Positions 14,295 to 22,930 of a stretch of DNA of 36,973 bases are shown one piece after another. The notes below the pieces were generated by a model that saw nothing but the letters and a program-made list of their open reading frames with translations, had not been told where the DNA came from and did no database searches. Both the position numbers and the translations under genes were made by a program. Source of the DNA: Tannerellaceae bacterium (lineage in GTDB: Bacteria > Bacteroidota > Bacteroidia > Bacteroidales > Tannerellaceae); contig JAISDJ010000177.1 of NCBI GenBank assembly GCA_031264865.1, forward strand, positions 1 to 36,973. Reading direction: 5' to 3'. Positions within the stretch are counted from its first letter, which is position 1. Every line of letters begins with the position of its first letter.

Positions 14295-17200
14295 ATGACA
14301 AAGAGAGTACTATTTTCATTGACGATTACCTTGTTACTGGGCATCGCCCAATCGTTTGCGCAAACGATCAATGTAACCGGTAAAGTAACAGAAGTGGGCA
14401 ATATTCCTATCATCGGAGGAACTGTAACACTACAAGGCGCTTCTATGGGGACAGTGACCGATGCGGATGGTAATTATTCAATCAGCGCACCACGAGACGG
14501 AGTACTGGAGTTTCGGTATATCGGACTGGATACGCAGGTGATTCCTATTAACGGACGTACAACTATTAATGTAGAACTGACAAGTGCTACTATCGATATG
14601 GACGAAGTGGTAGTGGTAGGCTACGGGACGCAGAAGAAAATCAATCTTACAGGTGCCGTGACAACCGTGAAGTACAACCAGGAGCTGGAAAACCGCCCCA
14701 TCACCGATGTGTCACAGGTGTTACAGGGAAAAGTACCCGGCGTATGGGCAACGCAGTTCTCCGGTAATCCGGGCGAAGATGGCGCTACCATTCGTATCCG
14801 TGGATACGGTTCGCTGGGAACAGCCACCGATTCGCGCGACCCGAATCCGCTTGTGTTGATTGACGGTATCGAAGGGCGTATGTCGGAAGTAGACCCAAAC
14901 GCGATCGAATCGCTTACGGTGCTCAAAGACGCGGCATCGGCAGCTATCTACGGCTCGCGTGCTGCCAACGGTGTAATTCTGATTGAGACGAAAAAGGGCG
15001 AAGCCGGTCGCGTCAGGATGTCATATAACGGTTATGCGGGTGTGCAGCAACTGTCACATTCGCCTGAATTTATCACCAACAGTGCCGACTTTATGGAACT
15101 CTGGAACGAAGCGCGTGCCAATACAGGGACGTCTCAATTGTTTCCGAATGATGTGATTGCCGCTTTCCGTAACGGAACAGATCCATACAGATATCCGAAT
15201 ACCGACTTCGTAAAAGAGATTTTTCGAAATTCGTTTATCACATCGCATAATTTGACAGTTAATGTTGGAGGTCAAAATTCAAGCACGAATGTTTCGCTGT
15301 CTTACCTCAATAATAATGGTATCATGCGGAATACATCGTCGCAACGATACAGTTTGAACTTGAATAACGAGACTAAAATAAAAGACTGGTTGCGCATTGG
15401 AGCGCGTGCCCGTTTGCAACGCAGGGAGAATCTGGCTCCCGGTTACGCTCCCGCGTCTTCGATTACCGCATCTGGAAGCGGTATCGACCGCGCATTATAT
15501 CTGGCGGCTTTCGGTTATCCGTTTGCCACGCCATACCTGGAAGACGGCAAAACGTTCGGAGCAACTCAGGCGCTTTATCTTTCAGGTGATTTGGCCGGAC
15601 AGCCGGTTGTGGATACACGTAATCCTTTCCCCGACTTGTATAATGGCGAGGCAACCACACTGAATAACTTCTTCCGCGGCAATGTGTACGCATCAGTTGA
15701 TTTCACCAATTGGCTGCACCTGACGGTTAATTACAGCGGACAATATACCAATAATACACTCGATGTTTATAATACGCCAAACTATTGCTACACAGGTGTG
15801 GATGGAAGCGGATATACGAAATCACTCGACTATATCACGAATATCACAAATTCTCGCCGTGTAAACGACGAATGGTATTCTACCTTCTTTGCAAACTTGA
15901 ATTTCGACAAGACATTCAATGAGATTCATGAGATTAGTGGTGTACTTGGCTATCAACAGGAAGGACTGAATAAACGCTATACCTTGGCCCGCCGTATGAA
16001 TCCGCCGAAATCGAGCCTACATCAGGTAAGCGCCGGAACAGACAATATTGAAGGCGAAGGAAACCGTTATCAATGGAGAATGTTGTCATACTTCGGACGT
16101 GTTAATTATGCTTTGATGAGCAAGTACTTACTTGAAGTCAATCTCCGGGCAGACGCTTCGTCACGGTTTAATCCGAACAAACGCTGGGGCTACTTCCCCT
16201 CTGTCTCCGCTGCATGGCGACTCGGCGAAGAATCGTTCATTAAGAACTTGGGAATCTTTGACAACCTGAAACTCAGGGCTTCCGTGGGCCAGCTTGGCAA
16301 CCAGAATACAGGTAGCCGTAACAACCTCGATTATTTCCCGTATCTGACAATCGTAAGCCAAAACTATGAAACAAGCTACAATTACGGAAATACACTGGCT
16401 GCAGGAGCAGCCGTAACAGCTCTGTCGGAATACGACCTGACATGGGAAACGACTACAACAAGCGACGTTGGCTTAGACGTTGGCGTCTTGAACAATCGCC
16501 TGGGCATCGAAGCGGATTATTTCTATAAGAAAACTTCCGATATTCTTGTTTCTCTGCCCCTTCCTTTGGCGATGGGCGGACTGACACCTCCGACCGAAAA
16601 TATCGGCGAAGTAATCAATAAAGGATTTGAATTTAATGCAACATGGCAGGATCGCGACCGCACTTCGGGACTTTCATACCGCCTCAGCGGGAATATCACT
16701 TACGTTGATAATAAGGTGACGAAGTTCCAAGGCGGGAAATCTCCCGATCAGACATTCCTGATTCGTGAAGGCTATTCGTTCCAGTCTCTTTACGGCTATG
16801 TATGGGACGGCATATATCAAAGCGATGAGGAAGCTGCGGAACATATGAAAGACAACAGCACCAAACCGAAAGCCGGCGACTTGAGATACGTAGACGTTAA
16901 TAAGGATAACAAGATTGACAACAAAGACATGCAAGTGCTTGGCAACACGATTCCCAAATTCAATTATGGTCTGAATGGTAATTTCACCTATAAAAATGTT
17001 GATTTAAACTTCTCATTTACCGGTTCGGCAGGCTATACGTCGTATTTCAACAATTATTGGTCGCAGCCTCTGAACACATCCGGAGGTACTATCCCCAAGC
17101 GTTGGGAAAATCGTTGGACGCCTGAAAATCCGAGTACGACCTTACCGCGAATCGCCATCAACTACTCATGGTTAGGCTATGCAAGTTCATTCTGGACAGC

Positions 17201-17435
17201 CGACATGTGGTGGGTGAAGCTGAAAAATGTACAGTTGGGATACAACGTTCCGAAAACCATTGTTGACAAACTGAAACTGCAACGCCTGTACGTATATCTG
17301 AATGGTTCGGATCTCTATTGCTGGGTAGTGAAAGACTATGAAGGCTTCGACCCCGAACGCGACGGATCAGGCTCCGGAAACTTTCATTATCCGGTGCCGA
17401 GAGTCTTTACTGTAGGATTAAATATAACATTCTAA
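14295..17435 (+). CDS. SusC-like TonB-dependent outer-membrane transporter
   Basis: 1046 aa with a signal peptide (MTKRVLFSLTITLLLGIAQSFAQ) and an N-terminal carboxypeptidase-like domain (INVTGKVTEVGNIPIIGGTVTLQG, residues 25-105). A TonB box-like segment (DEVVVVGYGTQKK) and a plug with the SusC signature LKDAASAAIYGSRAANGVILIETKKG near residue 210 follow. The rest is a 22-strand barrel ending in VFTVGLNITF, the terminal aromatic needed for outer-membrane assembly. It imports a glycan or peptide captured by the lipoprotein encoded next, with which it overlaps or nearly overlaps (TAATG at its stop). No glycoside hydrolase lies beside it in this window, so the substrate cannot be predicted. No N-terminal STN domain, so no anti-sigma signalling is expected. 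Confidence 0.95.
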   Translation: MTKRVLFSLTITLLLGIAQSFAQTINVTGKVTEVGNIPIIGGTVTLQGASMGTVTDADGNYSISAPRDGVLEFRYIGLDTQVIPINGRTTINVELTSATIDMDEVVVVGYGTQKKINLTGAVTTVKYNQELENRPITDVSQVLQGKVPGVWATQFSGNPGEDGATIRIRGYGSLGTATDSRDPNPLVLIDGIEGRMSEVDPNAIESLTVLKDAASAAIYGSRAANGVILIETKKGEAGRVRMSYNGYAGVQQLSHSPEFITNSADFMELWNEARANTGTSQLFPNDVIAAFRNGTDPYRYPNTDFVKEIFRNSFITSHNLTVNVGGQNSSTNVSLSYLNNNGIMRNTSSQRYSLNLNNETKIKDWLRIGARARLQRRENLAPGYAPASSITASGSGIDRALYLAAFGYPFATPYLEDGKTFGATQALYLSGDLAGQPVVDTRNPFPDLYNGEATTLNNFFRGNVYASVDFTNWLHLTVNYSGQYTNNTLDVYNTPNYCYTGVDGSGYTKSLDYITNITNSRRVNDEWYSTFFANLNFDKTFNEIHEISGVLGYQQEGLNKRYTLARRMNPPKSSLHQVSAGTDNIEGEGNRYQWRMLSYFGRVNYALMSKYLLEVNLRADASSRFNPNKRWGYFPSVSAAWRLGEESFIKNLGIFDNLKLRASVGQLGNQNTGSRNNLDYFPYLTIVSQNYETSYNYGNTLAAGAAVTALSEYDLTWETTTTSDVGLDVGVLNNRLGIEADYFYKKTSDILVSLPLPLAMGGLTPPTENIGEVINKGFEFNATWQDRDRTSGLSYRLSGNITYVDNKVTKFQGGKSPDQTFLIREGYSFQSLYGYVWDGIYQSDEEAAEHMKDNSTKPKAGDLRYVDVNKDNKIDNKDMQVLGNTIPKFNYGLNGNFTYKNVDLNFSFTGSAGYTSYFNNYWSQPLNTSGGTIPKRWENRWTPENPSTTLPRIAINYSWLGYASSFWTADMWWVKLKNVQLGYNVPKTIVDKLKLQRLYVYLNGSDLYCWVVKDYEGFDPERDGSGSGNFHYPVPRVFTVGLNITF

Positions 17436-17461
17436 TGAATCATCATTTAAATATTTACAAA

Positions 17462-18997
17462 ATGAAAAAGATATTGACAGGTATATTAGCATTGACCATA
17501 TTAATGGGCTTTAATGCATGTAACGATTATCTGGACGTTTTGCCGGACGATCAGATTACAGACGCCACATTCTGGGAAGAACCTGCAGACGCTGAAATGG
17601 CGTTAAACGGATGCTACAGATCATTGACCGACATCTGTATGCTGGGCTACGGTCCCGGTATAGATGCCGCTACCCCGAACGGTTATCAGTGGGCAAGCTG
17701 GGAAAACCGTTTGGCTTATGTGGGCAACGGTACGATATCGCCCACCACTAACCTTATTGTTCCCCGTCGCTGGCAGTTCTGCTACCAGATGGTTTATCGC
17801 GTCAACTACCTTTTCGAAAATATCGATAAGATACCCGGTTACAACAATGCGGAAAAAGAACAAGTCATAGGAGAAGCCTATTTCCTCCGTGCGCTTGCAT
17901 ACGACCTTCTTACCCGGACTTACGGTGGCGTGCCCATTGTAACGAAAGTAATCACAACGGCCGAATCGAAGGAACTTGTGCGCGCTTCCGAAGAAGAAAG
18001 CTGGAATCAGGTTTACAGCGACTATGATGAAGCCATCAAACGACTTGCCAAAGACGGTAAAAACGGTCAGGCCACTTTAGGCTCTGCCCTCGGAATGAAG
18101 ATGAAAGCATATCTTTACAATTCACAGTGGGGTAAGGTGTTGGAATATTGTGACAAGATTGACGCGCTGGACAAGTACAGCCTCTATCCGTCTTACTATG
18201 GTCTGTTCCAGCCTGAAAACGAAGGCAACGCCGAAACGCTGTATGCTCTCAGTTTCGCAAGTGGCCCGAACAGTCAGGGTAGTTGTTTCGACCGCTACTT
18301 CCAACCTCAAAACCTGAAGTACGGCATGGACGGATCTAGTTCTACCTATCCTACTTATGCACTTGTTCGCGAATATGAAACAATAGACGGTTCGCCGATC
18401 GATCCTGAAAATCCGTACGAGAATCGCGATCCGCGTCTTGATTTTACCATCGTACGTCCCGGCGCCTATTTCCAGGGACAATTGTTCCCTACGGAGATAC
18501 GTAAGCATGCACAGGCGTTGGCCGTAAGCCTCAATATCCGCAAGTATCTTATCGAAACCCGTCAAGTAGTTGAATTTCAGTCCGACCTCGATTTCATGGT
18601 GCTTCGTTATGGCGACGTATTGCTTTGCCGTGCAGAAGCACTCATCGAAACCAATCAAAATATCGACGAAGCTATCGACCTCATCAATCGCATTCGTACA
18701 GGACGCGACGATGTGAAAATCACAGCTATCCAGCACGGTTTGGCTCAAACCGAAGCCCGCAAGGTGCTACGCCACGAACGCCGTATCGAATTAGCGTTTG
18801 AAGGACAGTTCTGGGATGACATCAAGCGTTGGAAGGCCGGCCCGGAATTCTATCCCTGCACGGTTGAGGATGACAACGGCAACAGGATTGAGATTAAATT
18901 CCCCAACGGATATAAAGTAGAAAGGGATAATTATCTCCCGATTGCCAGCAGCGAATTGGCCATCAACGAAAATCTGAAACAGAATAACGGATATTAA
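17462..18997 (+). CDS. SusD-like substrate-binding lipoprotein
   Basis: 511 aa from the ATG at 17462, which gives a proper lipoprotein signal (MKKILTGILALTILMGFNAC). A start at 17435 overlapping the susC stop would add nine residues and bury the signal. SusD/RagB features follow: YLDVLPDDQITDATFWEEPADAEMALNGCYRS at the N-terminus, a TPR-like scaffold (EKEQVIGEAYFLRALAYDLLTRTYGGVPIV near residue 145), and the C-terminal VLRYGDVLLCRAEALIETNQ and VLRHERRIELAFEGQFWDDIKRW. It covers the SusC pore at the cell surface and binds the substrate. The gene order SusC-SusD is canonical, and a Tat-exported TIM-barrel protein follows after 31 nt. Confidence 0.95.
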   Translation: MKKILTGILALTILMGFNACNDYLDVLPDDQITDATFWEEPADAEMALNGCYRSLTDICMLGYGPGIDAATPNGYQWASWENRLAYVGNGTISPTTNLIVPRRWQFCYQMVYRVNYLFENIDKIPGYNNAEKEQVIGEAYFLRALAYDLLTRTYGGVPIVTKVITTAESKELVRASEEESWNQVYSDYDEAIKRLAKDGKNGQATLGSALGMKMKAYLYNSQWGKVLEYCDKIDALDKYSLYPSYYGLFQPENEGNAETLYALSFASGPNSQGSCFDRYFQPQNLKYGMDGSSSTYPTYALVREYETIDGSPIDPENPYENRDPRLDFTIVRPGAYFQGQLFPTEIRKHAQALAVSLNIRKYLIETRQVVEFQSDLDFMVLRYGDVLLCRAEALIETNQNIDEAIDLINRIRTGRDDVKITAIQHGLAQTEARKVLRHERRIELAFEGQFWDDIKRWKAGPEFYPCTVEDDNGNRIEIKFPNGYKVERDNYLPIASSELAINENLKQNNGY

Positions 18998-19028
18998 TAT
19001 TTATTCATTCATTAAAACTATAATAACC

Positions 19029-20018
19029 ATGAATCTATCACGCAGATCATTTCTTGCCTCCGGTATAGCCGGCGTAGCTGGTGCGAGCCTTTCCGGCTTG
19101 GCGCAGGCTGCATCGCTCGAATCTTCATCCCCCGCCCCAGCCAGGAAGGCCGCAGGCGTGAAGGGACGTCCCAAACTATGTGTCTCGACTTATAGCCTGC
19201 AAAGTTTCCGCCGCGACCCTGACGGAATTGAAAAAAGTATCCTTACGGCTGCCGATTTCGGTATCGACGCCGTTGATATCCTTCACCGCAGCATGCCGAG
19301 CGAAGACAACGCTTACTGCCAGAAGCTCAAACAGACGGCCTACCGCAACGGCGTGGCGCTGGCATGCCTCTCGATTCATCAAGACTTTGTAGACCCGCAT
19401 CCCGAATACCGTCAGCGCATGGTAGAACACACGATCCGTTGCCTCGAACTGGCTTACAACATGGGTATCCCGGCTATCCGCCTCAACTCGGGTACGTGGG
19501 GTACGACCGGCTCGTTCAACGACCTGATGAAGGCGCGCGGCATCGAACCGCTCATCGAAGGCTATACACTCGACGATGGTTTCGGATGGGTGCAAGACTG
19601 TATTTATAAATGTATCCCCACGGCCGAAAAGTGTGGCGTAGTGATGGCGCTCGAAAATCACTGGGGCATTGCCGGCACGCCCGAAGGCATGATCCGTATC
19701 AAGAACAGCGTCAACTCCGAATGGTTGAAGTTCTTGCTCGACACGGGCAACTTCCTTGAAGATCCGTATGACAAGATCGAAAAGATTATCGGCGACTGCG
19801 CCTTCGTTTCCTGCAAAACCTATCAGGGAGGCGGCACATGGTATACGCTTGATCTGGACTACGACCGTATCATCAAAATCTTTTACGATGCAGACTATCG
19901 CGGATATATCACTCTTGAATTTGAAGGGAAAGCCGATCCTATCCAATCGTCTATTGAGAGTCTGAATCTGTTTAAGAAATCTATCGATAAATATTACACG
20001 GATTATCCCGTGAAGTAG
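19029..20018 (+). CDS. Tat-exported sugar phosphate isomerase/epimerase-like TIM-barrel protein
   Basis: 329 aa with a twin-arginine signal (MNLSRRSFLASGIAGVAGAS) cleaved near AQAA. The mature part is a xylose isomerase-like TIM barrel (AP endonuclease family 2 fold): KLCVSTYSLQSFRRDPDGIEKSILTAADFGIDAVDIL, IPAIRLNSGTWGTTG, GVVMALENHWGIAGTP, LKFLLDTGNFLEDPYDKIEKII and a C-terminal YRGYITLEFEGK. The Glu/Asp/His metal ligands of the barrel mouth are visible in LENHWG, LDTGN and EFEG. It is the third gene of the SusCD operon and probably isomerises or epimerises a sugar, or a related polyol, taken up by that pair in the periplasm. The exact substrate is unknown. It ends at a strong bidirectional terminator. 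Confidence 0.85.
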   Translation: MNLSRRSFLASGIAGVAGASLSGLAQAASLESSSPAPARKAAGVKGRPKLCVSTYSLQSFRRDPDGIEKSILTAADFGIDAVDILHRSMPSEDNAYCQKLKQTAYRNGVALACLSIHQDFVDPHPEYRQRMVEHTIRCLELAYNMGIPAIRLNSGTWGTTGSFNDLMKARGIEPLIEGYTLDDGFGWVQDCIYKCIPTAEKCGVVMALENHWGIAGTPEGMIRIKNSVNSEWLKFLLDTGNFLEDPYDKIEKIIGDCAFVSCKTYQGGGTWYTLDLDYDRIIKIFYDADYRGYITLEFEGKADPIQSSIESLNLFKKSIDKYYTDYPVK

Positions 20019-20042
20019 TAATACAGCCGATATTTTATTTGT

Positions 20043-20075
20043 AAAAGCCGGAAGATATATGTACCTCCGGCTTTT
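20043..20075. terminator. Bidirectional rho-independent terminator between convergent operons
   Basis: AAAAGCCGGA (20043-20052) and TCCGGCTTTT (20066-20075) form a perfect 10-bp stem with a 13-nt loop, giving a U-run in both directions. It serves the SusCD operon on the plus strand and the peptidase operon (stop at 20082) on the minus strand. Confidence 0.9.
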
Positions 20076-20081
20076 CTATAC

Positions 20082-21089
20082 TCAATCCTTGCGTATAAAC
20101 GGTTTCATTTCTTTTCCGATTCCTGTTGCCTTGACAATGGAGCTGGCTCCTTTTTCCTTGTACAGGAAACCACGAAACATTCCGTCACTATTGAACGGCA
20201 TGGCGATATGGCCGTCTCTATCTACGGCAATTAGCCCGCCATTGCCTTCCAGGGCATTCAGTTCGTGGTGGATAATGTAATGTGCAGCATCTTCTACTGT
20301 TTCTTTCAAATGGCGATATCGGGCGCAGAGGTTGTATGCTACGGCATGGCGGATGAAGTACTCACCGTGTCCGGTGCATGACACAGCACAACTTTGGTTG
20401 TCGGCATACGTCCCGGCACCAATAACCGGTGAGTCACCGATGCGTCCCCATTTTTTCTTCAACATTCCTCCGGTACTTGTGCCGGCAGCGAGATTACCCT
20501 GTTTGTCGCGTACGACGCAGCCTACGGTACCGTTTTTCCCGCTTTCCGCTTTAAATTCTTCTACCCATCTCATCGTGCGAGGCGTGGCAAAATACATGTT
20601 GTCTACGATTTCGAGTCCTTGTTCGGCAGCGAATCGCTCAGCGCCGTCGCCGCTCAGCATCACGTGCGGTGAGCTTGTAATGACGGTGTATGCTGCGTGG
20701 ATGGGATGTTTAACGGTTTTCACTCCGGCTACGGCGCCGGCGCTCAGATCTCGTCCCAGCATGATAGCTGCATCGAGCTCAAATGTTCCTTCGGCCGTGA
20801 CCGTTGCCCCTTTTCCGGCATTGAAGAGCGGATTGTCTTCGAGATAGCTAATGACGGCCATGACGGCCTTTTCACCATCACCGCCGGCAGAGAGAATCTC
20901 GTCGCCGATCATCAGGGCCGAATCCATGGCGGCATGGAAGGCTTCGGCTCTTGTGGCGTCGTTTTCCAGTCCGGATATGGCTCCTGCGCCTCCATGCACG
21001 ACGATGGCGTAGTCGCGCTCCTGCGCCGGCGAAACGAGGTATGTACCGGCAAGAAGCAGGAGGGCGATGATTTTATTTCTGTGCATCAC
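20082..21089 (-). CDS. Secreted isoaspartyl peptidase/L-asparaginase (Ntn-hydrolase)
   Basis: 335 aa; signal peptide MMHRNKIIALLLLAGTYLVSPAQ, then the plant-type asparaginase fold. The N-terminal alpha subunit contains IVVHGGAGAISG and PLFNAGKGATVTAEGTFELDAAIM. Autocleavage should occur before Thr188 in NGTVGCVVRD, which becomes the nucleophile of the beta subunit (GNLAAGTSTGGM, GRIGDSPVIGAGTYAD, CTGHGEYFIR). It removes isoaspartyl residues from peptides or hydrolyses asparagine in the periplasm. The gene overlaps the upstream M28 peptidase gene by 17 nt, so the two are translationally coupled and likely act together in peptide breakdown. The length is normal and all key residues are present. 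Either of the first two Met codons could be the start. Confidence 0.9.
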   Translation of the reverse strand: MMHRNKIIALLLLAGTYLVSPAQERDYAIVVHGGAGAISGLENDATRAEAFHAAMDSALMIGDEILSAGGDGEKAVMAVISYLEDNPLFNAGKGATVTAEGTFELDAAIMLGRDLSAGAVAGVKTVKHPIHAAYTVITSSPHVMLSGDGAERFAAEQGLEIVDNMYFATPRTMRWVEEFKAESGKNGTVGCVVRDKQGNLAAGTSTGGMLKKKWGRIGDSPVIGAGTYADNQSCAVSCTGHGEYFIRHAVAYNLCARYRHLKETVEDAAHYIIHHELNALEGNGGLIAVDRDGHIAMPFNSDGMFRGFLYKEKGASSIVKATGIGKEMKPFIRKD

Positions 21090-22701
21090 GTGCGGCTTTG
21101 TATGTGGCGTCGTCCCATTTCGGGAAATATCCGTCGTTGGCTAATCGCAATCCGATGCCGTAGTAGAGGTAGATGTCTTCGAGTGAACCGGAGACTTCCC
21201 ACGATTCATGGTATTCGTCGGTGGGCTGGTGATAGGTGCTTTTGCCACCCCAGAGCACACCTTCGGTTGCCTTGGGATTCAGAGGCTTAGTGCCTGCTGC
21301 AAGGACGACCGGAACACCTGCTTTGGCAAAGTTGAAATGATCGGAGCGGAAGAATCCTCCACCCTGATTTGTGGTTGAGAATCTTACCGGCTTGCCTTGT
21401 ATGGCGGCTGCTTCTACAACGTAGCGGTCGATGTCTTTCGACAGTCCTCCGCCCGAAGCCCGTACTTCGGAGGTACGCAGCTTGTCGCCATAGGCATCCA
21501 TATTGAGGTTGATAACTGTTTTATTGAGGGGGAACAACGGGTGCTCGACGTAGTATTCGGAGCCAAGGAGTCCCGATTCTTCGCCCGTCACCGACAGAAA
21601 CAGAATCGAGCGACGCGGCGGTTCGGGCAGTTGTCTGAATTTGTTGGCGATAACGAACAGAGCAGCGACACCAGAGGCGTTGTCGTCCGCACCGTTGTAG
21701 ATGCTGTCGCCATTGATCGGCGTGCCGATGCCCAGATGGTCCCAGTGGGCGGAGTAGACGATATACTCATCCTTCAGGTCGGAACCGGGCAGGATACCGA
21801 CTACGTTGCGGGAGTTGGCAATGCGTATGTTGTTGTTCGTTTCGATGGTCGTGGTTACGCCGAGCGGGAAGCTCTTGAATCCTTTCTGTTTGGCGGCAGC
21901 CAGCGCTTCGTCTAGTGATTTGCCGGCAATGTCGAATAGCTTTTGCGCCGCTTCGTTGGTGATCCATCCCTGTAGGGCGACCTGTTCTTTATTTCCCGTG
22001 GGCGAGTTGAGGCTAAGAATATCGCTTGCACGTCCGTTCTGTACGACACTCCAGCCGTATGCCGCAGCGGCTGTTTCGTGGAGAATCAGTGCACCGGCAG
22101 CTCCCTGACGGCTGGCTTCTTCATATTTGTATGTCCAGCGGCCATAGTAGGTCATGTAGTTCTTGCCGCGAAACAGGCTGTTGTCGTAGAATCCCGGGTC
22201 ATTTACGAGCATGACGGCGATTTTGCCTCTCACGTCAATGCTTTCGTAGTCGTTCCATCCGTATTCGGGGGCGTTGATACCGAAGCCTACAAAGACCAGC
22301 TCGGCTTTCGATACTTTCAGCTTTTCTTCGGCACGCAACGTCCAAAGAACCATGTCGTCCATTATCTTGAACTGAGCCGTGCCTTTTTTCCCTTTCATCG
22401 TGACGGCGTTGCCTTTTACATTTGTTTTGATCGAGAGCATAGGTACTTCCTGAAAGTAGCTACCATTGACGGGTTGCAGTCCCAGCGCCTTGAATTTGTC
22501 GGCGATGTAGTCTACCGTCAGATCTTCGTGCCGGGTGAGCGGCTTTCGTCCGCCGAACGAATCGTCCGAAAGTTCTTTGATGCTCGTTCTGAACAATTGT
22601 TCGTCGCTGACGCTTTCCGATGAGATATTTTCTACCTGTGCCTGAAGAACCGGGGATAGCCCCAGTAAGAATAAAAATACGGTTGATACGAATTGTTTCA
22701 T
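21073..22701 (-). CDS. Secreted M28-family zinc aminopeptidase
   Basis: 542 aa; signal peptide MKQFVSTVFLFLLGLSPVLQAQ. A protease-associated domain is inserted at about 120-265 (VFVGFGINAPEYGWNDYESIDVRGKIAVMLVNDPG). The M28 catalytic core has the expected zinc ligands and catalytic acids: YSAHWDHLGIG, YNGADDNASGVAAL, VTGEESGLLGSEYY, NLNMDAYGD and KSTYHQPTDEY. It removes N-terminal residues from peptides in the periplasm or at the cell surface. First gene of a two-gene minus-strand operon with an isoaspartyl peptidase. Upstream lies a palindrome (22727-22746) in the divergent promoter region shared with the TonB receptor gene. Nothing unusual in the sequence. Confidence 0.92.
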   Translation of the reverse strand: MKQFVSTVFLFLLGLSPVLQAQVENISSESVSDEQLFRTSIKELSDDSFGGRKPLTRHEDLTVDYIADKFKALGLQPVNGSYFQEVPMLSIKTNVKGNAVTMKGKKGTAQFKIMDDMVLWTLRAEEKLKVSKAELVFVGFGINAPEYGWNDYESIDVRGKIAVMLVNDPGFYDNSLFRGKNYMTYYGRWTYKYEEASRQGAAGALILHETAAAAYGWSVVQNGRASDILSLNSPTGNKEQVALQGWITNEAAQKLFDIAGKSLDEALAAAKQKGFKSFPLGVTTTIETNNNIRIANSRNVVGILPGSDLKDEYIVYSAHWDHLGIGTPINGDSIYNGADDNASGVAALFVIANKFRQLPEPPRRSILFLSVTGEESGLLGSEYYVEHPLFPLNKTVINLNMDAYGDKLRTSEVRASGGGLSKDIDRYVVEAAAIQGKPVRFSTTNQGGGFFRSDHFNFAKAGVPVVLAAGTKPLNPKATEGVLWGGKSTYHQPTDEYHESWEVSGSLEDIYLYYGIGLRLANDGYFPKWDDATYKAARDAQK

Positions 22702-22726
22702 TTTTCTTATGGGTTAAATTTATGTT

Positions 22727-22746
22727 TTGTAATTATAAAATTACAA
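22727..22746. promoter_or_regulatory. 8+8 nt palindrome upstream of the M28 peptidase gene
   Basis: TTGTAATT-ataa-AATTACAA is a perfect inverted repeat 26 nt before the start codon of the minus-strand peptidase. Within it a weak TAATTTTA box reads toward that gene. It could be an operator. The rest of the 22702-22930 gap is AT-rich promoter DNA. Confidence 0.35.
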
Positions 22747-22897
22747 CTTTTCAAGAGACTGACAATAGTTTTCTTTTTTTATGAAGTATATTTTAGTCAT
22801 TCATCACAAATTCTGTGATAAATAACGTTTTAATCGTTCACTTATCACATGCTCTAACCATCTGTCCCATTTATTTTACAGTTTGATTTGCTCCATT

Positions 22898-22914
22898 TAC
22901 ATTTGCAGCAAATG
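22898..22914 (+). promoter_or_regulatory. Promoter box with overlapping palindrome, upstream of the TonB receptor gene
   Basis: TACATTTG (22898-22905) fits the TAnnTTTG -7 consensus and lies 25 nt before the start codon. It overlaps a perfect inverted repeat CATTTGC-A-GCAAATG (22900-22914). A regulator bound there would block initiation. Confidence 0.5.
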
Positions 22915-22930
22915 AAACTTGATTGTTGTT

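Noticed and set aside
18122-18748. 208-codon frame antisense to the SusD-like gene
   Set aside because: Shadow frame with no signal or domain; SusD motifs lie on the plus strand.
19176-19946. 256-codon frame antisense to the TIM-barrel gene
   Set aside because: Shadow of a GC-richer gene; the plus-strand protein has a Tat signal and family motifs, the antisense has none.
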